DNA from: Tethya wilhelma
Lineage: Eukaryota; Porifera; Demospongiae; Tethyida; Tethyidae
Assembly: GCA_964030475.1 (NCBI GenBank)
Contig: CAXIPT010000008.1
Span: 3,906,568 to 3,970,567, forward strand
DNA length: 64,000 nt
Direction of reading: 5' to 3'
Positions 33,705 to 47,484 of this stretch are shown here, piece after piece. Under the pieces are notes generated by a model that was not told where the DNA came from, searched no databases, and worked only from the letters and a program-made list of their open reading frames with translations. The position numbers and the translations under genes were made by a program. Position 1 is the stretch's first letter, and each line of letters begins with the position of its first letter.

Positions 33705-34989
33705 AACTGTGTAGAAAAACTTTACACACGTCACCAATGGAATCCTCGCACTGTCACATCAACTACTGAATTTTGTTGGCCAAGAATGGCTTCTTTAATG
33801 GTATCTTCACATTTGAAGACCAGCACTGATATCATACTCTGAGTGGTTCAATCATGCAGTGATTATAAACTTAGCCTTAAAAGGTACTAATTGTGAAACT
33901 TTTTAAATTATTGATACATAACATTCTCGACTTAACTACCCAAACATAAAACCCAAAATAAATGTTATTGGTGGTGGTATGTCTGATAATGTCAAATTAA
34001 GATAGTTATTTTGATGCTGTGAATTATACATACAACATTAACTACAGAGGTGTAAAACTCAAAAGATACACGCAAGAACTATAAATAATTTACTTTGACA
34101 CAATAGCAAGTAGCCAAAATGTCATAAAAAAATAAGCAGTGTATAGAAATGATTGTGTTGCAAAGGTAATGTGACAAGACATGTCTCAATTTCAGCACAT
34201 GTGCATAAGTAGTCATGCATGTGCTAAAATTGACACATGTGCCTTAATTAATTCATTACTTTTGCAGCACTACCCATTGATTCCTACACTTCTTATTATA
34301 ATTTTATGACAAAATTTATTGAATAATAATGGATGCATATCTCAAGCAAAAATATTATGTTTACCATTAATAATTATTGTCAATCCATTAAAGACTTTGC
34401 TAGTCACTATCCATATGCAGTGTCTACACTAGAATTCATAATAGATAGATGCCCAGAGTTTGAAATGATAATACTTTAACATACAATAGCAAATAGCCAA
34501 AATATCATCAAGTAAAGCAGCTGGTGTTGGAATTTATGGCCTGAAACAAGGGTATGTGCTTCAATTTCAGCAGGTACATGACTCAGTCTTGATTCCTCGC
34601 CCTGTAACGTACAATGGCTCAAGCAATCCGCACATATTGTAGCTCATAATCAGGTAATTTGCAAGTGACTTTGACCGGTTGGGGTATGTCACGGCAGCTA
34701 GGCACACTGAAATGTGAGATTTTGGCATAAAAATTAATCATGTGACAAATTATGCCTTGTTTTATTCCTTTTGCAGCAATTCCAAGATCCTATATACTGC
34801 AGTGCTCATTTTTCAACATGTACAAATTTCTACAAGCAACTAATAATTATTGATTAAGTTTTACATCCGGTCAAATAATAATAATTACAAATTAGTTTTT
34901 CAATTAACCCCTTTAGAGCATTGAAAAAGATCAAAGGTCGCGCAATAAACAACAAAAAAAAAGAAAGCGAGGAGACTGTAATCGCAGGC
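33705..34989. other. Intergenic with repeated array flank modules and SH3-gene promoter
   Basis: Repeats the array's upstream blocks (GAGTGGTTCAATC, TTAGCCTTAAAAGGTAC, GGTGGTGGTATG) and a partial further set at 34430-34570. The last about 110 bp are the 5' end of the SH3 adaptor gene, shared with 32678-32790. Confidence 0.55.
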
Positions 34990-35504
34990 ATGTCAGAGCC
35001 TAAGAGGCCACCACCTCCAAAATCCTACGTTCCTTTGGTGCTGCTGGAGGGGCCCGTTCCCGAGCTCCCTCCTAGGCCAGCAATAGACGGTAAGACACCG
35101 CACAGATCAGCTTCATAAATATTTATGAGCATGGAAGCCTGTCTACACCCCTCAAGTTTCATAATCTTGTGCGTGTGTGTTACTTTCAGGCGATGATGAG
35201 GCGTCCAAAGACCCCACACCTGCACTGCTTCCATCTTCTTCAGGACCTTCAGTCGAACAAACTTTGATAGACATCGACAGCCCAGCTGCTACCAACCACA
35301 CTCCCCCTGCTAAACCCCAGCCTCGTCCAACTCCCTCACCTGGCAAGCAAGCTGAGCAAGGTAGCCAGGAGTCACCAGCAGCTGCTAAACCAGACAAGAA
35401 GAAGAGTATTAAACGGGTGCCACCAACTCCTCCTGCCCCATATGCCAAGGGAAAAGGCAACCAGGTATGCATACTTGAGCTGTGTATGTTGTGTCATTGT
35501 TGCT

Positions 35505-35540
<36 letters not shown>

Positions 35541-38500
35541 GTATGTCTGTGATGTTTGTTGTCTCTTCTTTCTAACTCCTTCTGTGTTTATGTTTTCACA
35601 TGTGAACTACTGTTGTCATAGAGATCTTTGATTAGATGCAGCCAAGTTTACATGTCATTCCCATAATCACATTAGCTCTGTAGTTGGATACCCTTGAGAG
35701 CATAAACAAAGCAGCAGCCATTGCATGAGCCAATGTGCAGTGTTTTCGTAGGGACTTTTAGCCAATGGCTGCCGAATAGCTTGTCAATTAATGGCACCAT
35801 TCCAGGTGTGCATATCATGTTATGTTTATAGTAACCCGTCTCTAATTTGATCGCTTGAACTAATGGATGCATTTCAACAATTTCCTGTGTATTGACCGAT
35901 CCACTCACACGCCACTCACACAGCCTCCTGTACCAAGGCCCAGTGCTCCCCCTAGAAGACACACAGTAGGACCAGGAGCCAGACTGAGAAAGACACCAGG
36001 TCCTCCTGCCAGTGCACCTCAGGCAAAGGATCCTCCTGATTCCAAGGGAAGTGATCCCATCTATGCAACTGTCAATAAACCCAAAAAGCGTCCCCAACCT
36101 CCAAGTCTGCCTGCCCCCTACGAAGGAGATGCTGTCAAGAACGTAAACAGTCCTCCTCCTCCTACACAAGATGACGAACCAGCAATATTAGTGCCAACCC
36201 CCATCACGGAGGAAATCCCGCCGTCCCCCACCACCCCCAAGGACCCTCCTGGCACTACCCCCGATGATCACGCTGCTCTGTCGACTAAACCCCCGCCTAA
36301 GCAACCAGGGAAAGCTCAGCGGCCACCGAGACCAGTTCCTACCAGACCTTCTAGGCCTCCTGCTGGTGAGTTTATGAGGGAATGGAAACTAGCATTGCTT
36401 TGTTTGTAGAATATGGATGTGAAAAAAATTCTTTCTTTTGCTTTTCAGCAAGTCCTCAGCCTACTTCACCAGATAGACCTAAAGCAATAAAGCGTAGTGC
36501 AACTGTTGGTGCAGTGCAATCACCAAGACGAAAAGAGTAAGTCATTAAAATTCGGTCCTTTAAAAATCATTGTTTTTTTTTTTGGAATATGAGTTAAATG
36601 TGTGATGGCTGACCGAAGCCATTGGTTCTTTATTGGTTGAGTTGTTTTTTACTTTTTTTAATGTGATTGTGTAAACATGAGGCTTTGCGTTGATGCCTCG
36701 ATGTCTGGAGGCCTGAGAAACTCCACTTGTTTATCACCATAACTGCTAGCGATTGGCTAGAGTGGTCATGTCCCACTCATCAATTTGTTTTCTGCTTACA
36801 AAATGATTATCCACGTGTCTGCAAGTCACTTTGATTCTATCCCTTTTGTGAGGGCAGAGCTCTCAGTCTGGATGTCTCCTGAGGTCTCTTGCAAGTCTTC
36901 TGTTGGTCTTCTACTTGTGTTCACTAGTACTAGTGTGTGTTTGTGTGTGTGTGTGTGTTTGCAGCTCATCTTTCTTAATGAGATTAAACGTACCCAGAGT
37001 TTGTTTATTGCGTCCATCAATGAACACCCACTTAACCTATATCACTCCTTGTGGAGAGTGTGTTGGTGATTAAGAAAGGTACCTTTATAAGTCTTCTGTC
37101 TGTATGATGTCGTTGGCTTCTCAATGATGTTTGATTCAATAAGGATCTAGTCCTGATCTACCACATCCTTTTCTCCCTAAAAAAATATTATGAACTAATG
37201 TGTGTAAATCCTTTATGAATGCTGCTGTAAGAGGTCTTTATATCTGACCTTTGCACTTATATTGTATCATGTACTGTGCAAGTAGCCTCGTCCCCAGGCC
37301 CTCTGGTTCTGCTGTTGCTCGTAAATTGATCTTTATATGTAAGAATTTTCAACATAATAAGTCAATAATAGCAGCATACAGAAGGCCTGGAAACGAGGCT
37401 ACTAGTTGTATAGGATAATTGTATAAATGTTGATTTTTTTCTTCTATTTTTCAGTGCTTCAAAGCCTCAGATTACTGTCGTTGGTGCTCAGCCAATGAAC
37501 GGTGATGTCATTCCATCTCCGACGTTGTCTAAGCCTCCCCCTGATCGACCCTCAGGAGGGCCTAATGCAGCTCCTAGGAAACCACCACAAGATAACACAA
37601 CTGCATCGACACCCGCTGTTGAGTCTACTGACGAAACAGACTCAGGTCCTCCCCAAACTGAAACTGAAAGTGCACCTCCTGCCAAGAAACAGCCTCCGTC
37701 TGAACCCAAGCAGCCGGTGCAGAGACGTCCGCCAAAGAGACCAGAAGCAGCTGCTAAAGCTCCCGGTCCCCCACCATCTCGTCCCGGACCTCCTGCAGCG
37801 AGAAAAGTGCCTCCACCTCAACCAGCTTCAAGACCACCCACCAAACAACTGTCCATACAGGTACATGTAGAATATACAGAGAAATGTAAAATATTTATTT
37901 TTGTTGCTTTTTTCTGAAAAAAAAATCGTAGAAGGAGGTTGAAGAGCTGGGTCCTCCTCCTGATGAAGAGCCTCCTGAACCTCCTTCAGAGGTAAGTGAA
38001 TCCGACTACTTTTGGTCAATGTTTATTGTTTTATCAAATAAACAAACAAACAAATAAACAAAAAACAAAACAAAAACACAAGTGATAATGTAGTATTAGC
38101 TGACTACCAACAAATGATGTTTGATTTTGTTTTAGGAGGATGAGCTAGAAGAGACAGGGGTGGAGCCACCAGCAGCAGCTGTCAGTGACACACCTGTGAG
38201 TGGTGCAGCTGGTAAAGAGAAGGAGAAGAAGCCACGAACAGTTCCACCACCTCAACGTCCTCGACCTTCGCGACCTCCAGCTCATCCAGTTGCCAAGAAG
38301 AAACCTCAGGTGGTCAGTGAAACTGGTTCTGATTCTCAGCCACCAAAGACTGAAGCAAACGAACAACTGGAAGGAGAGGAAGATAAACTCATTTCGCCAA
38401 CTAGCGAAAGACCCACACCAATCAAGAGAGCAGTTTCACCTACTTCTGAAGATAAATCTCTTGCTGATGTTGCCGAAACAGACACGACAAAAAAAGTACA

Positions 38501-41429
38501 AGAGGCTCCAAACCAGACCAAAGTGGACCATCAGCCACCAAAAAGACCCCATCCTGTTAAACGGCCACCTCCAATCACTAAGCGTGTTTCTAAGGAAGTG
38601 TTGAAGGAGTCGGAGAAGGAAGAAGGTAAACCAGTAGCAGAAACACTCTCTAAGCCGAAAGAAGCTCCCAAAAGACCTTCGCCTGCAAAGCGCCCAGCTC
38701 CTCCTAGAGCAAAATCAAAAACTGAAATCAAAGCACCACCACAGCATGATGAGAGCACACATGATGTAGAAGCAGAGAAACCAAAGCCCAAACTCATTGA
38801 AGAAACCCCTGCTCTCGTACCAGCAGAACCTAGTGATGGAGAGAAGGTTACTAAAGAGACTGGTGATGAAGAAGTGGAAAAAGTTGCTAAACCAGAAGTC
38901 AAGGAAGTGCACACAGCTGATCGACCAGCTCCAAAGAGACCACAGCCTGTGAAACGCCCACCACCTCCAAGCAAAAGACCTTCAAGAAAAACACTCCCAA
39001 CTTCCAAAGATAGTGCTGTTACTGAACCAACCGCTGATGAAACTGCTGTTCAACAGAGCATTGACAAGAAAGATGAAGGAGTCAAGGTCCCTGCTGAAGA
39101 GCCTAGTCCACCGAGAAAAGACAAAGATTCCAAAACTGATGATTTGATGAATTTTGATGATGTGGTAGAATCACAAGAAGATAGTGTGAAGGAAAATGAG
39201 TCAACGAAAGAGGCAGAACCACCTGCTCCAAAGAAACGTCCATCAACGAAGAGACCTCCTCCTCCTAGAGCAAGGAAAGTACCTCACCAAGAAACAGAAA
39301 CCAAACAGACCCCCTCACAGGAAGAAAGTGCTCCAGTTGAAAAGACTTCCACAGAGACGAGTGATGCAGGTGCTTCGAAGAAGAAGGCTTCTCCAACTCC
39401 AAAGCGTCCTCCAGCAGCAGCCAAACGTCCCCCTCCCCCAGCAGCCAGAAGGACAGTCCACAAGAAAGAACCAGCTGCATCACCACCAACACCTGCAGCT
39501 CAAGAAGAAACTGAAGCTAAAACACCTGAAGTAGATGATACCTTGAAACCAGAAGATGATGGCAAAGATGATGCAGTTAAAGCAGAAGAAAGTGTAACTC
39601 ATCCTCCAAAGGGACCTCAACCTACAAAAAGGCCACCTCCTCCAACTGCAAAACCTAAAACCACAGGAGGCAAGGTGAAGGTGACGATGAAGGAATCATG
39701 GTGATTAATTATTCCAGTACAAGGAGAAAAGGGTCAAAAGGGAGTGTAACTGCTTCATCAGGAAGTTCTGCAGGTAAGGATGCCATACTCGGGGCGATAC
39801 TTGTGCACATATCATCAAGTATACCAGCAATACATGTTTCTTTTTACAGAATCATCACCCATGACCAGTGTCAAGCTGAGAGACAAGTCCAAAAGCAAGC
39901 CAGCTAGGCCTGTGTCTATGCCTCCAACTAGACCATCTGGCTCACCAGCTTCAAAGAAAAAGCAGGTTGGTGCTTTGTTGTTCTGGTAAAGGGTCGACGC
40001 TGTTCTAATTATTCAGACATGAAAGAAATATTAAAATTCGCTGAAATGCGCAGAAAGTTCAGTTTGTTTTGATTCGCCCACCAAAAGTTTGTCGTAATTT
40101 GAGTAAAGTTTGACTGTGATTCGTGAGACAAGGAACTAAAGAAATGAGTTATACTACTATTCGGGGCAAGGTAAGAAAGTCCACAGCCTGAGAAATGGGC
40201 GCTTTGTTTATTGTCTTCCAAATAAAGCACACTAGACTTGGTCATCTCTCTCCATGATAGCCTCCTCCACCGCCATCGAGACCATTTCCCCCGCCACCGT
40301 CTCAAGCACCCCCAAAGGCCCCCTCTAGGCCACCTTCTCAGGCTCCTCCCAAGGCCCCCTCCAGGCCCCCACCATCACAACCCCCTCCACAGCTCCCCTC
40401 TTGGCCACCTCCTTCAAAACCTACAAAACCTGCAAAACCTGACTTACCATCAAAACCTGTAAAGATATTTGCTGGATGTAATGTTGTACTCTTTCGTGTC
40501 TGAATATGAAAGATCTTTGGTTGACTTGATAATTTTTACCATACACTCCTGTTTGTATGTATATAAAGTTAGTTTGTCATCTTGCGTTTTCTTTCCACAG
40601 CCTGTTGCTGCAAAGCCTCCTCCACAAAAACCTGCAGCTCCCTCTAAACCACCAGCACCTTCACATAAGCCGGCTCCTTCAAGACCATCAGCACCCAGCA
40701 AGCCACCAGCACCATCAAAGCCATCAGCACCTAGCAAGCCTCCTGCACCATCAAAGGCTCCTGCACCTAGTAAACCATCAACAGGTCCCTCGAAGCCACC
40801 TGGTCCTTCTAGACCATCGGCACCGTCAAAACCATCCACTGCTCCATCCAGACCAGTTGCTGCCAGCAGGTTGGTTTGTACAATGATCACAACTCTGTGT
40901 ACACATGGGCATTGTGTGTCCTATATTGAAAGTGTGTATGTGTTGTGAATATCAATACACATTGTATTTTTACTCTCTATAATCCTTTCATGTTATCTAT
41001 GGTTTAGCTTAATTCATCTTTGCTTCTTCTCTCCCTGTAGACCAGTAGCTGCCCAGAGGAAGCAGCAGGAGTCCTCAGAGCCTCCCACTCTCCCTCCTAG
41101 ACCAGGTCCTGGTCATCCTCTCTACTCTTATGTGGTAAGTAATGGCCGTTTGTACCCTTTATATAACTTGGATATCTATTGTTTTTAAAGAATGTCCTTG
41201 TTTGGTGTTTTACTCTGTTTCTTCTTTTTTCCTTTAGTGTACTGAACCTCATGGCATTGCTAAAGTACATTATGATGCAACAGATCTGGATGAACTCTCA
41301 TTCATGGTATGTGAATACCTACACATGTACTGTATGAACACATAGCTTGATAACTAAGGGAAGGGAGTCTGTATAGAGAATGGACATTGATTGTGATTCA
41401 GTTGTGATGTGTATGTCAGTAAAAATGTA

Positions 41430-41497
<68 letters not shown>

Positions 41498-41539
41498 GTG
41501 ATCCATTTCCCCATAAATGTCAACATAGCAATTGACTTC

Positions 41540-41576
<37 letters not shown>

Positions 41577-43394
41577 TCAGGAAGGAGATGTGATTGAACT
41601 GCTAGAGAAGGTTGATGAGTATTGGTACTTTGCTCGCAACACTGACCTTGAACTTCAAGAAGGACTTGTGCTGGGATCAAATCTTCGCATCGTGAAGAGA
41701 CTACCCGGTCATGACACAGTGGCTGGGTTTGAGGATGGCCCTTGTGCAGTAGCTACTCATGAGTTTGTTGGCCGTAAGTGAAATTGAGAACACCAAGTGT
41801 CTCAATAGATTGCCATATTTTATATTGGTGTATGTGTTATTGCTGTCTGTAGCAATGACTGTACGTATGTGAGGGTTTTTTTTTTTGCTTTTTTTGGAGT
41901 TTCAGAGTGCCAGTTGAGATTTCTGATCTTGTAAAACTGAAATATAGATGACTATTATGTGTGTGTCATTTTGCCTACCCCTTATTCTATAGTATCCCAC
42001 CCATACAGAGACATAGCTAGTATAAACATGCAACTATGTCTATGTGTGTGTCACTTTGCCTACCCCTCTCCCATCCCTCTCCTATCCCCATCCAGAGAGC
42101 ATGGATGAACTCTCCTTCAAGTCAGGTGAGCTAATCATGTTGAAGACCAGGTACGGTAAGGAGTGGCTGAGAGGAAAGCTCATCAACGGCAAACAGGGCA
42201 TCTTTCCAAGGAACTTTGTAGAGATAGTGGTAAGACAGTAGCCGTGTGAGATATATACAGGATATCTACTTTGTAGCTAGTGTTATAAAATATTTTGCTG
42301 GTTGTTTCCAGGAGGACCTACCTGAAGATGCCTATGAAGAGCCACAGCAGACAACAGCTACTGCCCAGAGTACAGTGGAAATCAGGTCAGTCAGTGAAAC
42401 TTTTTTTCTTTCTTACCCTTTTCTTAATTAGTGTACTCCATGATTGATATATGCAACTTGTACATAACCACGTAGCAAATAGTTTTGAGCAATTTATGTT
42501 GCAAACTGCAATACAACAGAAATGAGCAATTTCTGTTAAAGGTTCTCTGTAGCTGAATGACACACAATGAGTTTGATAAGTACAAACTAACCAGTGCTTA
42601 GACCGAGTCAATGAAAACAAGATATTATATCACAGCCATATTGTTTTCTCACAACTACTCCATTCGTTTCTCCCATTGTTCCCCTGTGTCTGCAGAGACC
42701 CTCACTGTGTGGCACTGTATCCCTTTGAAGCCGGCGGTCCTGATGAGCTCTCCTTCACCACTGGAGACACTATCCTTCTCCTTGAGAAGATTGGAGAGGA
42801 ATGGCTGAAGGGGAAGCTGGACAACAAGGAGGGGATCTTCCCGGCTAGCTTTGTCGAAGTCAAGATCGAGCTACCACCATCTTCAGCTCCCAAGGCAACA
42901 GGGGGAGGATCAGGAGGTGAGATATGATAGGATCATAATAGTTTGTTTGTTTGTTTGTTTGTTTGTTCTTCTGTTTGTTTATTGTGATGGTAGGTACCAT
43001 GATGATATATATTCCTTTTTCTGTTTGGTTGCTCTAGGACAAGTGTCTACTGCATTGTATGATTTTGATGGACAGGAGGGTGAACTGACCTTCAAGGTAC
43101 ACCTTCAAAAGCACGCGATACTTTAGCAGGAAAAATAATGATGATTGTGTTGTCATGGAAACACTACACATTGCACACAGGCTGGGGATAAGATCAAGTT
43201 AGTCTGTCGTGTGAATGAGGAGTGGGTCAAAGGTGAATTGAATGGAAAGACGGGGATGTTTCCAACTAGCTTTGTGGACAGTGTTCCCGACACTCTTCCT
43301 CCAGAGGAGAGTAAGAAGGAGGAGGAGACAAAACCAAAATCTTCACAACCTTCTAGACAAGTATGTTGACCTCTCTCTCTCTCTCTCTCTCTCN

Positions 43395-43430
<36 letters not shown>

Positions 43431-44169
43431 CTAGGACACAGGTACGTGTGAGGCTCTGTTTGACTTTGAAGGTCAAGGAGTGGGTGAACTGAGCTTCAAG
43501 ACTGGAGACATCATCATCCTTCTCTCTAAAATCAATGATGAATGGCTCAACGGAAAAATTGGAAACAATGAAGGAATCTTTCCTGCCGGGTTTGTGAAGA
43601 TCACCAAAGAGCTACCAACACCAAAAGGTTGGTACAATAACCAGTAGATAGCCTCATTTCCAGGCCACTAAAGTTTTCAGTGTTACACATAACCTCCTTG
43701 CTTTTCCCATACAATATTATTGCTAATCTTGGACTACCATGTAATGGTCATGGTGTATTTGATGTTACCGTGGAATTATAGTTAGTTTTTGTGATCTCTG
43801 TAGCAGTCTCATCTTCAGCACCAACTATGTCCAAGACAACCAAGTTCTCTGACGACCTCATGCCAAGAGGCGTGGTTCTTTTCGACTTTACTGCAGGCAG
43901 TGATGAAGAGATCAGCCTCAAGGTACGCACTAGTGCTCAGCTAGGACAGTGCCTTCTCTTTTTGATGTGTAATACTGTCTTAGAATTTAAAGTGAATAGA
44001 GATAACATGTCTTTAATCGATCTTTTTCCTCTTGTGCATGCAGGAAGGAGATGTTGTGTACTTGTTGAGTCGAAATGGGGACGAGTGGTTCACTGGTGAG
44101 AATACAAGGACGTCTGATATAGGGGATTTCCCTGCTAGTTTTATTAATGTAGAAGTGCCACTGCCATGA
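34990..44169 (+). CDS. SH3D19-like: Proline-rich adaptor with six C-terminal SH3 domains (SH3D19-like)
   Basis: About 22 exons from the ATG at 34990 (MSEPKRPPPPKSYVPL) to TGA at 44167-44169. The N-terminal two-thirds, including one 1.5-kb exon (about 38136-39675), is low-complexity Pro/Lys/Glu with more than a dozen KRPxPxKRPPPP-type blocks, likely ligands for SH3 domains. The C-terminal part holds six SH3 domains. Each has ALYDF- and DELSF-like blocks, and the last five end in a FPxxFV-type block: about 41239-41700, 41740-42231, 42696-42880, 43039-43280, 43435-43610 and 43840-44160. Vertebrate SH3D19 has a Pro-rich N-terminus and five SH3 domains and works with ADAM sheddases and endocytosis, so it is the nearest known plan. 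The sponge protein has one more domain. Exact orthology is unproven. Confidence 0.82.
35508..35539. repeat. (TG)n microsatellite in SH3 gene intron
   Basis: Simple TG run directly after an exon end at about 35464. Confidence 0.95.
37282..37403. mobile_element. Foldback repeat (TAGCCTCGT family) in SH3 gene intron
   Basis: GTAGCCTCGTCCCCAGGCC (37283-37301) is inverted as GGCCTGGAAACGAGGCTAC (37384-37402), with an AT-rich loop of about 80 bp. Same termini as the elements at 9097, 54432 and 55210. Confidence 0.7.
41432..41574. repeat. (CT)n then (CA)n microsatellites in SH3 gene intron
   Basis: A CT run at 41432-41494 and a CA run at 41542-41574 lie just before the exon that completes the first SH3 domain. 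Confidence 0.95.
43372..43430. repeat. (CT)n-N-(AC)n microsatellite pair with an ambiguous base
   Basis: The CT run ends at the N at 43394, which is followed by an AC run. The N probably marks a collapsed or joined repeat. Confidence 0.95.
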
Positions 44170-44390
44170 TATGATAGTGTGTGTACAGGCATGACGTACA
44201 CGTTGTATTTTTTACGCTTTGAGTTATGAAATTAAGCCATTTTTTTGTTTTTGTTGTGAAATATAGGTATTGTTTGTATGAATTATGTATAATATTATGC
44301 TCAAAATTATTGTTGATAACTGAAGATGAAGATTGGAAAAAATCAGTCTATAATGGTATATGATACAGTTACCATCTCTCTCAAGTTCTT

Positions 44391-45804
44391 TGCTGAAGCT
44401 CCTCCTCGTCACCTCTGTGAAACAACATCCGTGTGTATTCATAGGTTACCAGAAGAGCACCATTTCCAGGGAAAGCCCGAAGCATTGCTGGCACCACTCC
44501 TTTGTACAGTGCAAGGATACCTTGAACATGCATGAATACCAATTCACAGAATGAAATCTAAAATATTATTCGATTCTGCATTCATTTGTATTATTAGCTA
44601 TACCTTCTTTTCTCACAATGTCAAACAGAGCTGAAAAAAATGATCCACCATATTCACTTCTGACCTGCAGTACATGAAAAGGAAGTTACCATTACATGTG
44701 TGAACAGAACCAACAAATTACTATGTACATGCACACATTACTACATGTAGTGTCATTAAATTTTAATGCATGATTGTGCGTATATATATATACCTGTATT
44801 CTTGATTTGACCACATCAGCAGGATTTACAACTCCCCACATTATACTGCCTGCCATTCCTCCAGCCAGGGCCACTCTCCACGGACCTACATCATTATTGT
44901 AACACAAACACGAAAATGTCATGACATTACACCCTCTTCCACTTTAGACTTTGCACTCACTAAGAAATTAAAGCTAAAGAGAGTCAGAAAAAAAGATTGA
45001 AGAGTCTATGACTCAACTTCCTGTGAGACTGTAGCATGACTATTGGTTGCTTCACTTACTGCTCAGTTCGTGTTGGCCTGTTGGCGTGAGGAGTTTACGA
45101 GTACCAGTGTAGCTCAAAAAGTAGACGTAATATCCTGGAATCATACGAATCCAAATCCCAGTGAGACCCTTCCACAGAGCAGGCAACCCTTCTTGATGTA
45201 GCACTTGCCTCACAGTACCAACTGTTCTGCACAAAATTATAGCAAAGATAAACCAATGCATTTATAGTTAAGTTATTGGAGCAATGCCTAGATATTTTAC
45301 TGACTTAGTAAGTTACCCTTTCTTGGCATCCAATGATGGACGGACTCTATTCAAATCCGCTATGGTGATCTTTTGCTTGTCTTTCAAAGCAGTGTGTACC
45401 TGTGTGCCCAGTTGGGCTTGTAACATACACTTGATCCTCTCAAGTGGAGTCACAACAACCCCACAGACCACAGCTGACATGGCCCCAGCCATTCCCATCT
45501 GGTGAACAGTCAAATCAGAGAGTTTCTCAGCCCCTACTGTCCATTGTACCATCCTTTTACAGTTGGTGTACATGACAAACATGACTGCACTCTCAAATAC
45601 AGCTGCCATCAGTGAAGGAGTGGTGCCTGCATAGAATCCTCTGAATTTCTCCTCATATGCTGTCTTTTTGATGGCGTGGAAGAGAGATCTGTAGAGATGG
45701 GGGTAAGTCTGTAGCTTCACTTTGATTGTGTCGAAAGGTTGACCGGTTATAACGGCCGATACACCACCCAAACCTCCAGCTACAAAGTCACCAAGTCCTT
45801 CCAT
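44391..45804 (-). CDS. Ornithine-carrier-like SLC25 protein, copy 1
   Basis: Five exons: 45804-45317, 45226-45060, 44885-44794, 44664-44604 and 44520-44391. Three mitochondrial carrier repeats with PFDTIK, PLERIK and PADVVK signatures, so it belongs in the inner mitochondrial membrane. The closest known plan is SLC25A15/A2 (mitochondrial ornithine transporter), by [33 protein letters not shown] and the ORNT-like lack of long loops. Helix 4 reads [11 protein letters not shown] where ornithine carriers have [10 protein letters not shown], so the acidic contact residue is lost. The helix 2 glutamate (FESAV) and the helix 6 arginine (LRAFP) are kept. An in-frame ATG 30 bp upstream is possible; I prefer the one shared by all copies. 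Confidence 0.85.
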
Positions 45805-46161
45805 CTTGCTTCCACGATAATCAATTATGTACATGAATTGTGTTAATGGATGAGGTGACTATAATTATACTTCCTTTTCTAAAATTTACTAAAGCTATAA
45901 TAATATGCATCAAAATTTGATAATTGGATGTGACAGAAATCAACTATAATACACAATGTGAAACTAAATAGCTAATGTGAAAATATTTCTACGTAACAAA
46001 CCAAGCACTGTCAACCACCATTATTTTTTCTTTATTATAATTATGCTCAAAAATTATCACAGTGTTATTAAAACTGATCCATGAAGATGATGATTTCACG
46101 TCATGATTTTATAGAATGGGAGGAAAAATCAGTCTACATAAACAATATAAGTTACCATCTC

Positions 46162-47459
46162 TCAAGTTCTCTGATGAAGCTCCTCATCATCATCTCTGTG
46201 AAACAACATCCGTGTGTATTCATAGGTTACCAGAAGAGCACCATTTGCAGGGAAAGCTCGGAGCATTGCTGGCACCATTCCTTTGTATAGTGCCAGGATA
46301 CCTTGAACATGCATGGATTCACACAGAATCTGATATGAAAGACTTAGTGCACATGCAAAATTATCTGCTTAGCTTTTTTATTTATACCTTCTTTGCTCAC
46401 GATGTCAAACAGAGCTGAAAAAAATGACCCGCCATATTCACTTCTGACCTGCAATACATGTACAAGTGAGTTTCCAATATTAGATACATGTATGTTTGCT
46501 TGAGGCAATTCAACCAAACAATTTAATACCAATGAACACTCATTATTGTAAGTGTCACATGTGATCGTACTAAATATACCTGTATTCTTGATTTGACCAC
46601 ATCAGCAGGATTTGTAACGCCCCACACTATACTGCCAGCTATTCCTCCAGCCAGGGCCACTCTCCATGGATCTATTGCAACACAAATAGTAAATATTGAG
46701 ATCTTCCATCACTGTACCATTGTTACTATGCTTCACTCACTGCTCAATTCATGTTGACCTCTTGGAGTAAGGAGTTTACGAGTACCAGTGTAGCTCAAAA
46801 AGTAGATGTAATATCCTGGAATTGTACGAATCCAAATCCCAGTGAGGCCCTTCCACAGCGCAAAAAAACCTTCTTGATGTAGCACTTGCCTCACAGTACC
46901 AACTGTTCTGCATAAATTGAAACAAGCCTTGAAGGGTGACTTAACCATTTGTGGCAATGTCTTGAGTGACTTACCCTTTCGTGGCATCCAATGATGGACG
47001 AACACTCAAATCCGCTATGGTGATCCATTGCTTGTCTTTCAAAGCAGTGTGTACCTGTGTGCCCATTTGGGCTTGTAACATACACTTTATTCTCTCAAGT
47101 GGAGTCACAATCACCCCACAGACCACGGCTGACATGGCCCCAGCCATTCCCATCTGGTGAACAGTCAAATCAGAGAGATTCTTAGCCCCTACTGTCCATT
47201 GGACCATCTTTTTACAGTTGGTGTACACAACAAAGAGGACTGCACTCTTGAATATGGCTGCCATCAGTGAAGGAGTGGTGCCTGCATAGAATCCTCTGAA
47301 TTTCTCCTCATATGCTGTCTTTTTGATGGCATGGAAGAGAGATCTATAGAGATGAGGGTAAGTCTGTAGCTTCACTTTGATTGTGTCGAAAGGTTGACCT
47401 ACTAAAACAGATGATACACCACCCAAACCTCCAGCTACAAATTCGCCAAGTCCTTCCAT
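46162..47459 (-). CDS. Ornithine-carrier-like SLC25 protein, copy 2
   Basis: Same five-exon plan as copy 1, all exons open, ending [12 protein letters not shown]. Signatures PFDTIK, PLERIK and PADVVK are kept. Two contact positions differ from ornithine carriers: helix 4 is [11 protein letters not shown] (acidic residue lost) and helix 2 is AIFKSAV, a lysine in place of the glutamate seen in copies 1, 3, 4 and 5. Substrate preference is therefore probably changed or abolished. A 187-bp inverted-repeat element is inserted 26 bp upstream of its ATG. Confidence 0.82.
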
Positions 47460-47484
47460 CTTGCTTCCATGATAATCAATTATG

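Noticed and set aside
37488..40890. Gly/Ala- or Leu-rich frames opposite and shifted within the SH3 adaptor gene
   Set aside because: Frame shadows of proline-codon repeats; the plus frame alone connects by good splice sites to the SH3 exons.
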